In this document: positions 28,065 through 36,034 of the stretch, in pieces | Position numbering within the stretch: the first letter of the stretch is position 1 | How the letters are laid out: each line of letters begins with the position of its first letter | Assembly (NCBI GenBank): GCA_029432795.1 | Contig: JARNMJ010000036.1 | Location: 1 to 42,624, forward strand | DNA from: Pontiellaceae bacterium B12219 | GTDB lineage: Bacteria > Verrucomicrobiota > Kiritimatiellia > Kiritimatiellales > Pontiellaceae | Direction: 5' to 3' | Length of the DNA stretch: 42,624 nucleotides | Notes under the pieces: model-generated | The model's database searches: none | What the model saw: the letters and a program-made list of their open reading frames with translations, nothing else | Told to the model about the DNA's origin: nothing | Position numbers and translations under genes: made by a program

Positions 28065-30935
28065 ATGAAAAAAAAGAAAATCATAGGAATGCTCCTGTTG
28101 ACGGCACTAGGAGCCGCTCAGGCCGCTCTGGTAGGTGAGTGGACGTTCGAGGGCGGGCTTGCGACGGACAGCAGCGGCAACGGTTATGACGGAACGATTG
28201 TGGGCAGTCTTTCTCCTGTTGCCGGAGTGGAAGCCGGTACGGATGCCTTCGCGTTTAATGATGTTGCCAACTATGTGAGTATTCCATCCGGCGTGTTCAG
28301 TACGGTTGGTGACGAGATTTCGATTGCGCTGTGGACTTTCGGCGATCCGGAAATCCTCGGTGACGGTTCGACCGGAAACAGTGCCTTCGGCAGCAACAGC
28401 CGCAATATGCTGCATTCGCATACACCATGGAATAACGGTAATTTGTATTGGGATGCCGGCAATTCCCGCCAGAACTACAACATTGCTGATGCGTCAAAGT
28501 ATGAAGGCAAGTGGAACCACATGGTCTTTACGATGGATTCCGTTTCCGGAGATAAGAAAGTTTACATTAACGGTGTGGAAGACGCCGGCTGGAGCGGACT
28601 GAGTTTATCCCCGATTTCCGGGATTACCTCGTTTTTCATCGGCAGGGCTGCACATAGTGGAATTGCGTATCACGGTAAACTGGATGAGTTCCAGATCTAC
28701 GACCATGAACTGGATGCGGCGGCAGTCTCTAACCTGTATGCAAGTTATACCGTCGATGCGTATGCAACGGCCATTATTGAAACGTCTGAAACGAGCGGTG
28801 CGGCTCCGTTAGACGTTGCATTTGACGGATCAAGCAGCACCGCCTCCGGTGATATCATCAGCTACAACTGGAATTTCGGTGATGGGAATACCGCCTCCGG
28901 TGCGGTGGTCACGAATACCTATAATGCAGGAAGCTATACGTCCGAACTGGTGATTGCTACCTCAGAAGGATTGTACAGCACCTCTACGGTTGAAATTGCT
29001 GTGTTTAATTATGTCGGTGTGGATCTGGTGGCGTCAGTTGAAGGCTCGGCTGATAGCAATCCTCCAGATTTTTATACCGATGATTTGGGACAGACCGCAG
29101 TGGCGAGCATTTCGGGCACCGGCACTCCGGGGAATCCCGGAGTTCATGCCGTTCCTGAGAGACTGTTCGACGGCACCATCGGTAATACCGATGAGAGCAT
29201 CGGCGGTGACGGTGAGGTGCGCTGGAATTCTTCCTGTACGGTCACCATTGAGTTTGACCTGTCAGAGAATACGCTCGGTTACGACATCACTGAAATTTCA
29301 AGCATTGCCGGATGGGCTACGCTCGGCGGTGGACGGGCCAATCAGGGCTACGGTATTCGGGTGACGTATGCGGATGATTCTGAGGCCATCCTGACCGACT
29401 CCGAGCATTGGGCACCCAACAGTCCCGCTGAATACTGGACCAAGGTTACGCTTGTTGAAACGAATGGGCTGCCGATGGCGCGAGGCGTGAAATCGGTCAC
29501 GTTTTTTGATTTTAACGATGCGAATGCCAGCGGAGTCGTGATTGGTCGTGAATTTGATATTCTGGGCACACCCACCACCGAGGACTATGTATTCGCCGGT
29601 ATTGCGGCATCGCCTCAAGGCGGGCCTCCGGCACTTGACGTTGCATTTGACGGATCCTCCAGTTACGCCAGCTCCGAAATTGTTTCCTATGTCTGGAACT
29701 TCGGCGATGGAAACAGTGCCGCTGGAGTTCTGGCCACTAACACCTATACCGCCTCCGGGGATTATGCTGCGCAGCTGATTGTTACGGATGAAAATGGTCT
29801 GATGGCGACCAATACGGTTGATATCGAAGTTTTCGATGTGGTTGAGGCTGTGGCAACAGCCACCCCGCTCAGCGGAAACCTTCCGTTGGAAGTGGTCTTC
29901 GAGGCCACCAACAGTACATCGAGCGGTACCATTATTTCATATGAATGGGACTTTGGTGACGGCAATACAGATAGCGGTGCGGTGGTAACACACACCTATA
30001 ATCTTTCCGGATCGTTTACTGCCACGCTCACAGTTACCGATTCAAATGGTCTGGAGGATACCGCGACGGTTGAGCTTGCGGTTACCAAAGCTGTGGTTGC
30101 TGATTATATTCAGTATTCAGAACAGATTCTGTCGAACTCAATTCCGGTGGTCAGCAGCACGGACCTGGCTCAGACGGCTTATCTGAGCAGTGCCGGTGCC
30201 GGCGGAAATGAAGCCGCGGAGCATGCGCAACTGTTTGACGGTGAAATCGGGAACCAAAGTGGCAGCACGGGCGATCCCAGTAAAGTACGGTTGACCGGTG
30301 ATAACACCATTACCGTTACCTTCGATACGTCGGTGAATACCTACGGGTATGATATCGATGTGATCGAAACCTTTGCCGGCTGGACGCCCACGACCTACGA
30401 CGGGGTTTCCGCAACGAATAATCTCAGCCGCTCGAATCAGGGCTATGAACTGATCATCGGTTTTGCGGATGGGTCCTTCGGCACCTTCGCCGGTCCGGCC
30501 CACTGGGAACCGAATGGTGATGCTGTGGTGACGAATGCAGTGGGAACGGAAATTAACGATACCTACTGGACCAAAGTTGGTTTTTCCGGAGTGGGCGGCA
30601 ACCCGATGCTACGCAATGTGGAGTCGATCACGTTTGATATTTCGAATAACGCCCGGGCCGGTGGTGTTGTGATCTACCGCGAATTTGATGTCTTCGGGGA
30701 TCCTTCAACCGGATTCTATCCGAGCGCGATCGTACTGGATTCCTTTGATGGCGGTGAATCGCTCTCCTGGGCAACGGACAGTCCCGCCTATGTCTACAGT
30801 GTGCAGACCAATGCGAATTTGGTGTACCCGAACTGGGGAACCTGGACCAATGTCATCGGCACGCCGCCGTCAACAACGGTGGAGATGCCTCCGGCAACTG
30901 AAGACCAGCAGTTTATCCGTGTGATTGTTGAGTAG
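28065..30935 (+). CDS. Secreted LamG/PKD protein with two copies of an unassigned domain
   Basis: This 956-residue extracellular protein has no recognisable catalytic domain. After the signal peptide (1-20, ending AQA) come a LamG/concanavalin-type domain (about 21-230, starting GEWTFEGG), PKD 1 (231-315), unassigned domain copy 1 (324-502), PKD 2 (509-590), PKD 3 (594-675) and unassigned domain copy 2 (683-881). The last ~75 residues resemble the short C-terminal beta segment of other large secreted proteins here. PKD domains carry the NFGDGN or DFGDGN signature. The start at 28065 follows AAAGGATG; the frame is open upstream to 27993. It opens the third cluster, next to the kinase pair, and probably binds glycan or links enzymes to it. 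Confidence 0.85.
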   Translation: MKKKKIIGMLLLTALGAAQAALVGEWTFEGGLATDSSGNGYDGTIVGSLSPVAGVEAGTDAFAFNDVANYVSIPSGVFSTVGDEISIALWTFGDPEILGDGSTGNSAFGSNSRNMLHSHTPWNNGNLYWDAGNSRQNYNIADASKYEGKWNHMVFTMDSVSGDKKVYINGVEDAGWSGLSLSPISGITSFFIGRAAHSGIAYHGKLDEFQIYDHELDAAAVSNLYASYTVDAYATAIIETSETSGAAPLDVAFDGSSSTASGDIISYNWNFGDGNTASGAVVTNTYNAGSYTSELVIATSEGLYSTSTVEIAVFNYVGVDLVASVEGSADSNPPDFYTDDLGQTAVASISGTGTPGNPGVHAVPERLFDGTIGNTDESIGGDGEVRWNSSCTVTIEFDLSENTLGYDITEISSIAGWATLGGGRANQGYGIRVTYADDSEAILTDSEHWAPNSPAEYWTKVTLVETNGLPMARGVKSVTFFDFNDANASGVVIGREFDILGTPTTEDYVFAGIAASPQGGPPALDVAFDGSSSYASSEIVSYVWNFGDGNSAAGVLATNTYTASGDYAAQLIVTDENGLMATNTVDIEVFDVVEAVATATPLSGNLPLEVVFEATNSTSSGTIISYEWDFGDGNTDSGAVVTHTYNLSGSFTATLTVTDSNGLEDTATVELAVTKAVVADYIQYSEQILSNSIPVVSSTDLAQTAYLSSAGAGGNEAAEHAQLFDGEIGNQSGSTGDPSKVRLTGDNTITVTFDTSVNTYGYDIDVIETFAGWTPTTYDGVSATNNLSRSNQGYELIIGFADGSFGTFAGPAHWEPNGDAVVTNAVGTEINDTYWTKVGFSGVGGNPMLRNVESITFDISNNARAGGVVIYREFDVFGDPSTGFYPSAIVLDSFDGGESLSWATDSPAYVYSVQTNANLVYPNWGTWTNVIGTPPSTTVEMPPATEDQQFIRVIVE
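29034..29573 (+). repeat. Unassigned ~180-residue domain, copy 1
   Basis: Encodes residues about 324-502 of the LamG/PKD protein. Landmarks shared with the other three copies: DDLGQT, LFDGTIGN, GEVRW, TIEFDLSENTLGYDI, NQGYGI, HWAPNSPAEYWTKV and GVVIGREFDILG. Confidence 0.7.
30111..30707 (+). repeat. Unassigned ~180-residue domain, copy 2
   Basis: Encodes residues about 683-881 of the same protein. Landmarks: TDLAQTAYL, LFDGEIGN, KVRLTGDNTITVTFD, YGYDID, RSNQGYELIIGF, HWEPN, YWTKVGF and GVVIYREFDVFG. It has two insertions relative to the other copies: about 8 residues before RSNQGYE, and a dozen or so between HWEPN and YWTKV. Confidence 0.7.
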
Positions 30936-30955
30936 TTCATCTCTGCTCCGAGCTT

Positions 30956-30989
30956 CCCTCCCTGCCGGTTTGCTGCTGTGCAGGGAGGG
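30956..30989 (+). terminator. Strong hairpin after the LamG/PKD gene
   Basis: A perfect 10-bp G+C-rich stem (CCCTCCCTGC at 30956-30965, GCAGGGAGGG at 30980-30989) with a 14-nt loop starts 20 bp after the stop codon. The T-run is weak (ATTTGGATTT further on), so it may be a terminator or a 3' stabilising hairpin. Confidence 0.6.
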
Positions 30990-31049
30990 CGCTCATTTGG
31001 ATTTGTAAGAACAGGGCTCTGATAGAGAGTCGTAATTAAAGGAGAAAAA

Positions 31050-31688
31050 ATGAAAAAAAGTACAAGCATAGGGGCGGCTCTTCTGTTGGCTGCCGGAGTG
31101 GCTCAGGCGGCAACGATTAGTTGGGGAAGTGCGACGACCGTGACGGATGAAACCGATGTTTCAACCTTGGGAACGTTGGAATATGCCGAAAGCTGGGGCG
31201 CGGCGGTGAGTGATGTTAACGGTGTTGATTTTGTTTTGGCCAGCAATGGCAATGTAACGCGCTCGGATGGGGCAACGGACAGAACACATAACCGAACCGA
31301 TAATGTGCCGAGTCAGGTTGCCCAGAGTGGTGCATATTACGATCTGCTTCGCAGTGGGTGGTATTCTGCTGATGCCGGAAAAAGCATCACACTGAACAAT
31401 TTGACAGAGGATCAGGAATATCTGGTTCAGATCTGGTCCTCCGATGACCGCTATGGTATCAACCAGGAACAAGTGGTCGATGGTGTAACGTTGGAAACCA
31501 GTCTGGGCCAGTATGTCATTGGAACCTTCACGGCAGATGCGACAACGCAGGATCTGGCATTCAGTGGAACAGACAGCGGCATCATGACTGCGGTTCAGGT
31601 ACGGGCAATTCCGGAACCGGCAACGATTGGGCTGATCGGAGCCTTCGGCGGAGGACTTCTCTTCGTTCGCCGCAGATTCATGGTGTAA
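31050..31688 (+). CDS. PEP-CTERM protein of unknown function
   Basis: This is a 212-residue exported protein: signal peptide 1-21 (ending AQA), a beta-rich body (SAGKSITLNNLTEDQEYLVQ, YVIGTFTADA), and a classic PEP-CTERM tail, with IPEPATIG followed by a short hydrophobic helix and RRRF at the very end. Such tails are recognised and cleaved by an exosortase, which is not encoded in the window. The body resembles generic PEP-CTERM beta-sandwich proteins and no enzyme motif is visible. The start follows a strong AAAGGAG (31038-31044). It is flanked by hairpins on both sides, suggesting it can be a separate, well-expressed transcript, perhaps a surface or matrix protein used during growth on the glycan. 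Confidence 0.85.
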   Translation: MKKSTSIGAALLLAAGVAQAATISWGSATTVTDETDVSTLGTLEYAESWGAAVSDVNGVDFVLASNGNVTRSDGATDRTHNRTDNVPSQVAQSGAYYDLLRSGWYSADAGKSITLNNLTEDQEYLVQIWSSDDRYGINQEQVVDGVTLETSLGQYVIGTFTADATTQDLAFSGTDSGIMTAVQVRAIPEPATIGLIGAFGGGLLFVRRRFMV

Positions 31689-31715
31689 CTCACTTATTAA
31701 ACTTATGAGTGGCAG

Positions 31716-31750
31716 CACTGTGCCTTTCAGTTCGAGGCACAGTGTTTTTA
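31716..31750 (+). terminator. Rho-independent terminator after the PEP-CTERM gene
   Basis: CACTGTGCCT (31716-31725) and AGGCACAGTG (31735-31744) form a perfect 10-bp stem with a 9-nt loop, followed directly by TTTTTATT. It lies 28 bp after the stop codon and 29 bp before the next start. Confidence 0.85.
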
Positions 31751-31778
31751 TTGTGCGGGATGGTGTTGGAGCATCAGA

Positions 31779-34700
31779 ATGAAAATATTGAAAAGTACAG
31801 TTCTTTTAGTTTACGGCCTTTGCTCTTTTTCGTGGGGTATGGATTTTTATGTGGCCACAACGGGCAGCGATACAAACAGCGGTTCCTATTCCGAACCGTT
31901 CCAGACCTTGGAAAAAGCGCAGCAGGCCGTTCGGGCGGCGTTGCCCACGGCGACCGAAGAAATTAAAGTCTGGGTGCGCGGGGGTACCTACTATCTGGGA
32001 ACACCACTCGAATTCGGAATCGCTGATTCGGGGTCAGCCTCCGTGCCGGTGACCTGGTCCGGGTATTCAAATGAAACGGCGGTGATCAGCGGCGCCATAC
32101 CGCTGTCTCCCAGTTGGAGCACCTATTCCGGTGAGATCCAGGTGGCCACGATCGGGAGCGGGCTGACCTTTGACATGCTGTTTGTTGATGACGATCTTCA
32201 GGTGCTGGCGCGTTACCCGGATTATGACCCGGATACGAAGATTCTCAACGGTTATGCCGCCGATGCCATCAGCAGTGCAAAGGTGAACAGCTGGGCCAAT
32301 CCGGCGGGCGGTTTCTACCGAGGCCTTCATGGTAATGAATGGGGGGGCAATTCCTATCGTATCACCGGTAAAAACGGCAGCTCGCTGAATTTGGATTGGG
32401 TGGGTGATAACAACCGTGGGTCCGGTGTACACAGCACTTACCGTATGGTGGAGAATATTTTTGAGGAGTTGGATGCCGAAGGTGAATGGTTCTATGACGA
32501 GCCGGCCGGAAAACTCTATTTCTATCCTCCGACGGGGCTGGATCCAAATACCGCAACATTTGAAGCCGCTTCGCTGGAGGAGCTGATTCGCGTTGTGGGA
32601 ACAGCGGAGACCAAGGTGAAGCATCTGACTTTTTCCAATTTCACCTTCACGCACACACATCGTACACTTTTTACCGGGATCTATGAGCCGATGAACCGCA
32701 GCGACTGGCGGCTGGTTCGTTCCGGTGCCGTTTATATTGAGGATGCCGAACATATCACCGTCTCCAACTCGCTCTTCGATCGTATTGGCGGGAACGGGGT
32801 GTTCTTCAGCGACTACAACCGCGACCATCTGATCACAGACAATGAGTTTCTCGACAACGGGGCAACCTGCGTGAATGTCTGCGGAAGCAAGGATGCGCTT
32901 TGGAATACAAATGAATGGGATGACTATCCAACCGAGATCTCTGAAATTGTCAACACCGCAGGGCCCCGGACCGATGACTACCCCAAAGATATTACGATCA
33001 GCTATAACCACATGGTTAATATGGGGCGGTTCGAAAAGCAGACGTGCGGCGTGAACCTTTTCATCGCCGAGGAGATTGTCATCAGCCACAACACCATCCA
33101 CCGCAGCCCGCGTGCGGGAATTAATATTTGTGACGGATCCTGGGGCGGGCACATTATTGAGTTTAATGATGTCTTCGACTGCATTCGGGAAACGCACGAT
33201 CATGGGCCTTTTAACTCATGGGGGCGCGACCGCTTTTATTCCATAGGCGGCTATAACCACAGTGGTTCAGACGGTACGATCAAACGGCCCTACGCTTTTC
33301 TGGATGCATGGAAGACCACCCACATCCGCAATAACCGTTTCCATTATGAAGAGCCTACTCAGTTCGGTATTGATCTCGACGATGGGTCCAGTGATTACGA
33401 AATCTACAACAATCTGATTCTGAACACATCGGTCAAACTGCGCGAAGGGTTCAGTCGCAAGGTGTATAATAATATTATCATCAACCGGGGGCTCGATCTG
33501 CATGTCTGGTTTGCTGAATGCAGGGATGTCATTTCAAATAATATTGTGGTCGGTTCCTCGGCCTATAATCCGATCAGTGTCGGAGGCTCCGACGAAGAGG
33601 CCTATACGGACTATAATCTGTTTTTTAACGGGGATAATGAGGTGGATGTGGATTCCTTTAACTGGTTGGCCAGCGATGAAAATTCCGTTATTGCCAATCC
33701 TCTCTTCCGGAATCCTCAGTCGAATGATTATACCGTGGCTACCAATTCACCGGCATTGGCGCTGGGTTTTGTAAACTTTCCGATGGACCAGTTCGGCAAG
33801 CCCGGTGCGCCGGAGCCCGATCCGATCAGCTATGATGGCGGCATACCGCCGGGATCGGATGCAGAACCGTTCATGGGAGCTTCCATCTCCAGTATTTACG
33901 GGGATGGGATTCAGTCCGTTCTGGGGGCGCCGGACCATGATGGCGTCTTTTTCGAATCCTTACCTTATGGAAGTTATGCGCAAACGGAGGGTTTCGAGCA
34001 GTATGACCTGATTCGGGAAATGAACGGGACGGCGGTTACGACCAAACAGAGTTTCTGGCTGCTCTATAATTCCATCCCGTCGGGCTCGACGATCGACTGC
34101 ACCCTTATCCGGAATCAGCATGAAGTATCGTTTTCCTTTGAAAAGACCACCGGCTCTGAACAGCTGAATCAGACCGCCGGTTTGGTCTATACCGGTTCCT
34201 GGACCACGCAGCAGAATGTCAGCTGTTTTAACAGTGATGTCCAGATCACAACCCGTGCCGGGGATCAGTTTGAACTCACCTTTTACGGAACGGACGTTTC
34301 TTTTGAATCCATCAAAGGCCCCGATATGGGCCAGGTGAATGTATATGTGGATGGGGTGCTGGATCAGACGGTGAGTCTGTATCATGCAACGGAACTTTAT
34401 CAGGAGACCGTTTATAGCAAAAGTGGTCTGACCAAGGGGCTGCACACGTTGCGGGTGGTCAATGCCGGGGCGGCGGGCATGAATGTCGATTCGCTTCATA
34501 CGGGCATTATTCCAACGCTGAACTGGCAGGTTTCCACGAGTAAGCTGGCCGCAGAAACACCGCCATCGTTCAGCACAGATGATCTGGGGCAAACCCATGT
34601 GTTGAGTACATCGGCGACCGGTGGTGAATCCGTGGCAACGCGCCACGGGGATCTGTTCAACGGCGAGATTGGCGATTCCGGCAGCGGAACATCCGATCCG

Positions 34701-35891
34701 GGCGCTGTCCGCATGGATAATAACAATACCATCACGCTGACACTGGATACGGAATCACATCCATTCGGTTTTGATATCACCGGTATAGATACGATTTTCG
34801 GGTGGAATACGGATGGGAACGGGCGTTCGAATCAGGGCTATGAGTTGATTCTCTCCTTTGTTGATGGAACCGTTACCTCGCTGGCCGGTCCGGAACACTG
34901 GGAACCCAATTCGCCGGCTTCCTATTGGACCAAAGTTTCATTCACGGCTTCGGCCGCAAACGGCATTATGGCTTCGGGAGTCAGGGCGATCACCTTTGAT
35001 ATTACCCACAACGCCAATGCAAACGGGGTTCTCATTGCCCGCGAGTTCGATGTTTTCGGGGCTCCAACTCCTGATCCCGATGTACTGCCGCCGAATATTT
35101 CAACCAACATCACGGTGCTTACGGACAAATCAGGCAGTGCTCCGACCGTCAGTAGCAATGACCTTGCGGAAACTTACTATGCATTCAGTTCGGGTTCCGG
35201 CGGCAACGATGCCGATTCCGAACACGATCAGCTTTTTAACGGACAGGCCGGCAATGAAGATGGCGATACGAATGATAGCGGCGAAGTCCGTTTGACCAGC
35301 GGGAACTCGGTGACCGTTAATTTCGATATTTCAGAAAACACGTTGGGATATGATATTACAGGCATCGTCACCTGTTTCGGCTGGGGAACGGAAGGAAACG
35401 GCCGTTCCAATCAGGGCTATGAAATTATTCTCGGCTATGTCGGGGGCGGTTCCCAAACGCTTGCGGGGCCGGACCATTGGGAACCGAACAGTCCCGCTTC
35501 ATACTGGACAACCGTTTCCTTCGCTGATGCCTTTGGAGGACCTCTGGCTTCCGGCGTCAGCTCGGTTACCTTTAACATTTCCGAAAATGCCAATGCCGGC
35601 GGAGTTGTGATCGCCCGCGAGTTTGACATCTTTGGAGCGCCCACCGTATTGAACGACAGGTATGAGCCTGTATTTGATCCGGACATGGTGAGGGTTTCGA
35701 ATGGAATTTTTCAGGCGGCGTTTTCCGGGTATATCGGTGCGGACTATCTCGTGGAATGCACGGATAGTCTGATCAGTTCCAATCCCTGGGAAGTTATTAC
35801 AAATCTCCAGCCATTGGAAATCTCTCCATTCATTGTTTCGGTTCCATCAACGAATGACGCCGGGTTCTATCGGGTTCGTTGGTTGCCGTAA
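31779..35891 (+). CDS. GH141-like beta-helix enzyme with PDZ-like domain and two unassigned domains
   Basis: This is a 1370-residue secreted protein. The signal peptide (1-20) is followed by DFYVATTGSDTNSG, the usual opening of right-handed beta-helix enzymes of the GH141/GH120 type, and a helix of repeated coils to about residue 680. HDHGPFNSWGRDRFY (His473-Asp474-His475) is a strong GH141-type block. GH141 includes alpha-L-fucosidase and xylanase activities. Next comes a PDZ-like region (about 684-791: GVFFESLPYGSYAQ, LIREMNGTAV), a galactose-binding-like sandwich (about 801-909), unassigned domain copies 3 and 4 (about 915-1097 and 1111-1288) and a short C-terminal beta segment. Its start lies 29 bp after a terminator, so it likely has its own promoter. 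Confidence 0.8.
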   Translation: MKILKSTVLLVYGLCSFSWGMDFYVATTGSDTNSGSYSEPFQTLEKAQQAVRAALPTATEEIKVWVRGGTYYLGTPLEFGIADSGSASVPVTWSGYSNETAVISGAIPLSPSWSTYSGEIQVATIGSGLTFDMLFVDDDLQVLARYPDYDPDTKILNGYAADAISSAKVNSWANPAGGFYRGLHGNEWGGNSYRITGKNGSSLNLDWVGDNNRGSGVHSTYRMVENIFEELDAEGEWFYDEPAGKLYFYPPTGLDPNTATFEAASLEELIRVVGTAETKVKHLTFSNFTFTHTHRTLFTGIYEPMNRSDWRLVRSGAVYIEDAEHITVSNSLFDRIGGNGVFFSDYNRDHLITDNEFLDNGATCVNVCGSKDALWNTNEWDDYPTEISEIVNTAGPRTDDYPKDITISYNHMVNMGRFEKQTCGVNLFIAEEIVISHNTIHRSPRAGINICDGSWGGHIIEFNDVFDCIRETHDHGPFNSWGRDRFYSIGGYNHSGSDGTIKRPYAFLDAWKTTHIRNNRFHYEEPTQFGIDLDDGSSDYEIYNNLILNTSVKLREGFSRKVYNNIIINRGLDLHVWFAECRDVISNNIVVGSSAYNPISVGGSDEEAYTDYNLFFNGDNEVDVDSFNWLASDENSVIANPLFRNPQSNDYTVATNSPALALGFVNFPMDQFGKPGAPEPDPISYDGGIPPGSDAEPFMGASISSIYGDGIQSVLGAPDHDGVFFESLPYGSYAQTEGFEQYDLIREMNGTAVTTKQSFWLLYNSIPSGSTIDCTLIRNQHEVSFSFEKTTGSEQLNQTAGLVYTGSWTTQQNVSCFNSDVQITTRAGDQFELTFYGTDVSFESIKGPDMGQVNVYVDGVLDQTVSLYHATELYQETVYSKSGLTKGLHTLRVVNAGAAGMNVDSLHTGIIPTLNWQVSTSKLAAETPPSFSTDDLGQTHVLSTSATGGESVATRHGDLFNGEIGDSGSGTSDPGAVRMDNNNTITLTLDTESHPFGFDITGIDTIFGWNTDGNGRSNQGYELILSFVDGTVTSLAGPEHWEPNSPASYWTKVSFTASAANGIMASGVRAITFDITHNANANGVLIAREFDVFGAPTPDPDVLPPNISTNITVLTDKSGSAPTVSSNDLAETYYAFSSGSGGNDADSEHDQLFNGQAGNEDGDTNDSGEVRLTSGNSVTVNFDISENTLGYDITGIVTCFGWGTEGNGRSNQGYEIILGYVGGGSQTLAGPDHWEPNSPASYWTTVSFADAFGGPLASGVSSVTFNISENANAGGVVIAREFDIFGAPTVLNDRYEPVFDPDMVRVSNGIFQAAFSGYIGADYLVECTDSLISSNPWEVITNLQPLEISPFIVSVPSTNDAGFYRVRWLP
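34521..35070 (+). repeat. Unassigned ~180-residue domain, copy 3
   Basis: Encodes residues about 915-1097 of the GH141-like protein. Landmarks: TDDLGQTHVL, LFNGEIGD, AVRMDNNNTITLTLD, FGFDITGID, RSNQGYELIL, HWEPNSPASYWTKVSF and GVLIAREFDVFG. Confidence 0.7.
35110..35643 (+). repeat. Unassigned ~180-residue domain, copy 4
   Basis: Encodes residues about 1111-1288 of the GH141-like protein. Landmarks: SNDLAETYYAF, LFNGQAGN, EVRLTSGNSVTVNFD, LGYDITGIV, RSNQGYEIILGY, HWEPNSPASYWTTVSF and GVVIAREFDIFG. Confidence 0.7.
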
Positions 35892-36034
35892 GCTGCAAAT
35901 AATGAAAACAAGAGGAATGCGGGCAGGACCGATATCTCGTTAAGGGCTTATTGATGAGGGACATTGAGTGCGGTATGGTGCAGATCGTTTGCTTTAGTTT
36001 TTGAGGGTGAATTTAATCAAAAGGAATACGAATC

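Noticed and set aside
28800-30100. Tandem DNA repeats suggested by similar stretches within the LamG/PKD gene
   Set aside because: The similarity is at protein level, from three PKD domains sharing FGDGN motifs; no tight tandem DNA repeat array is present.
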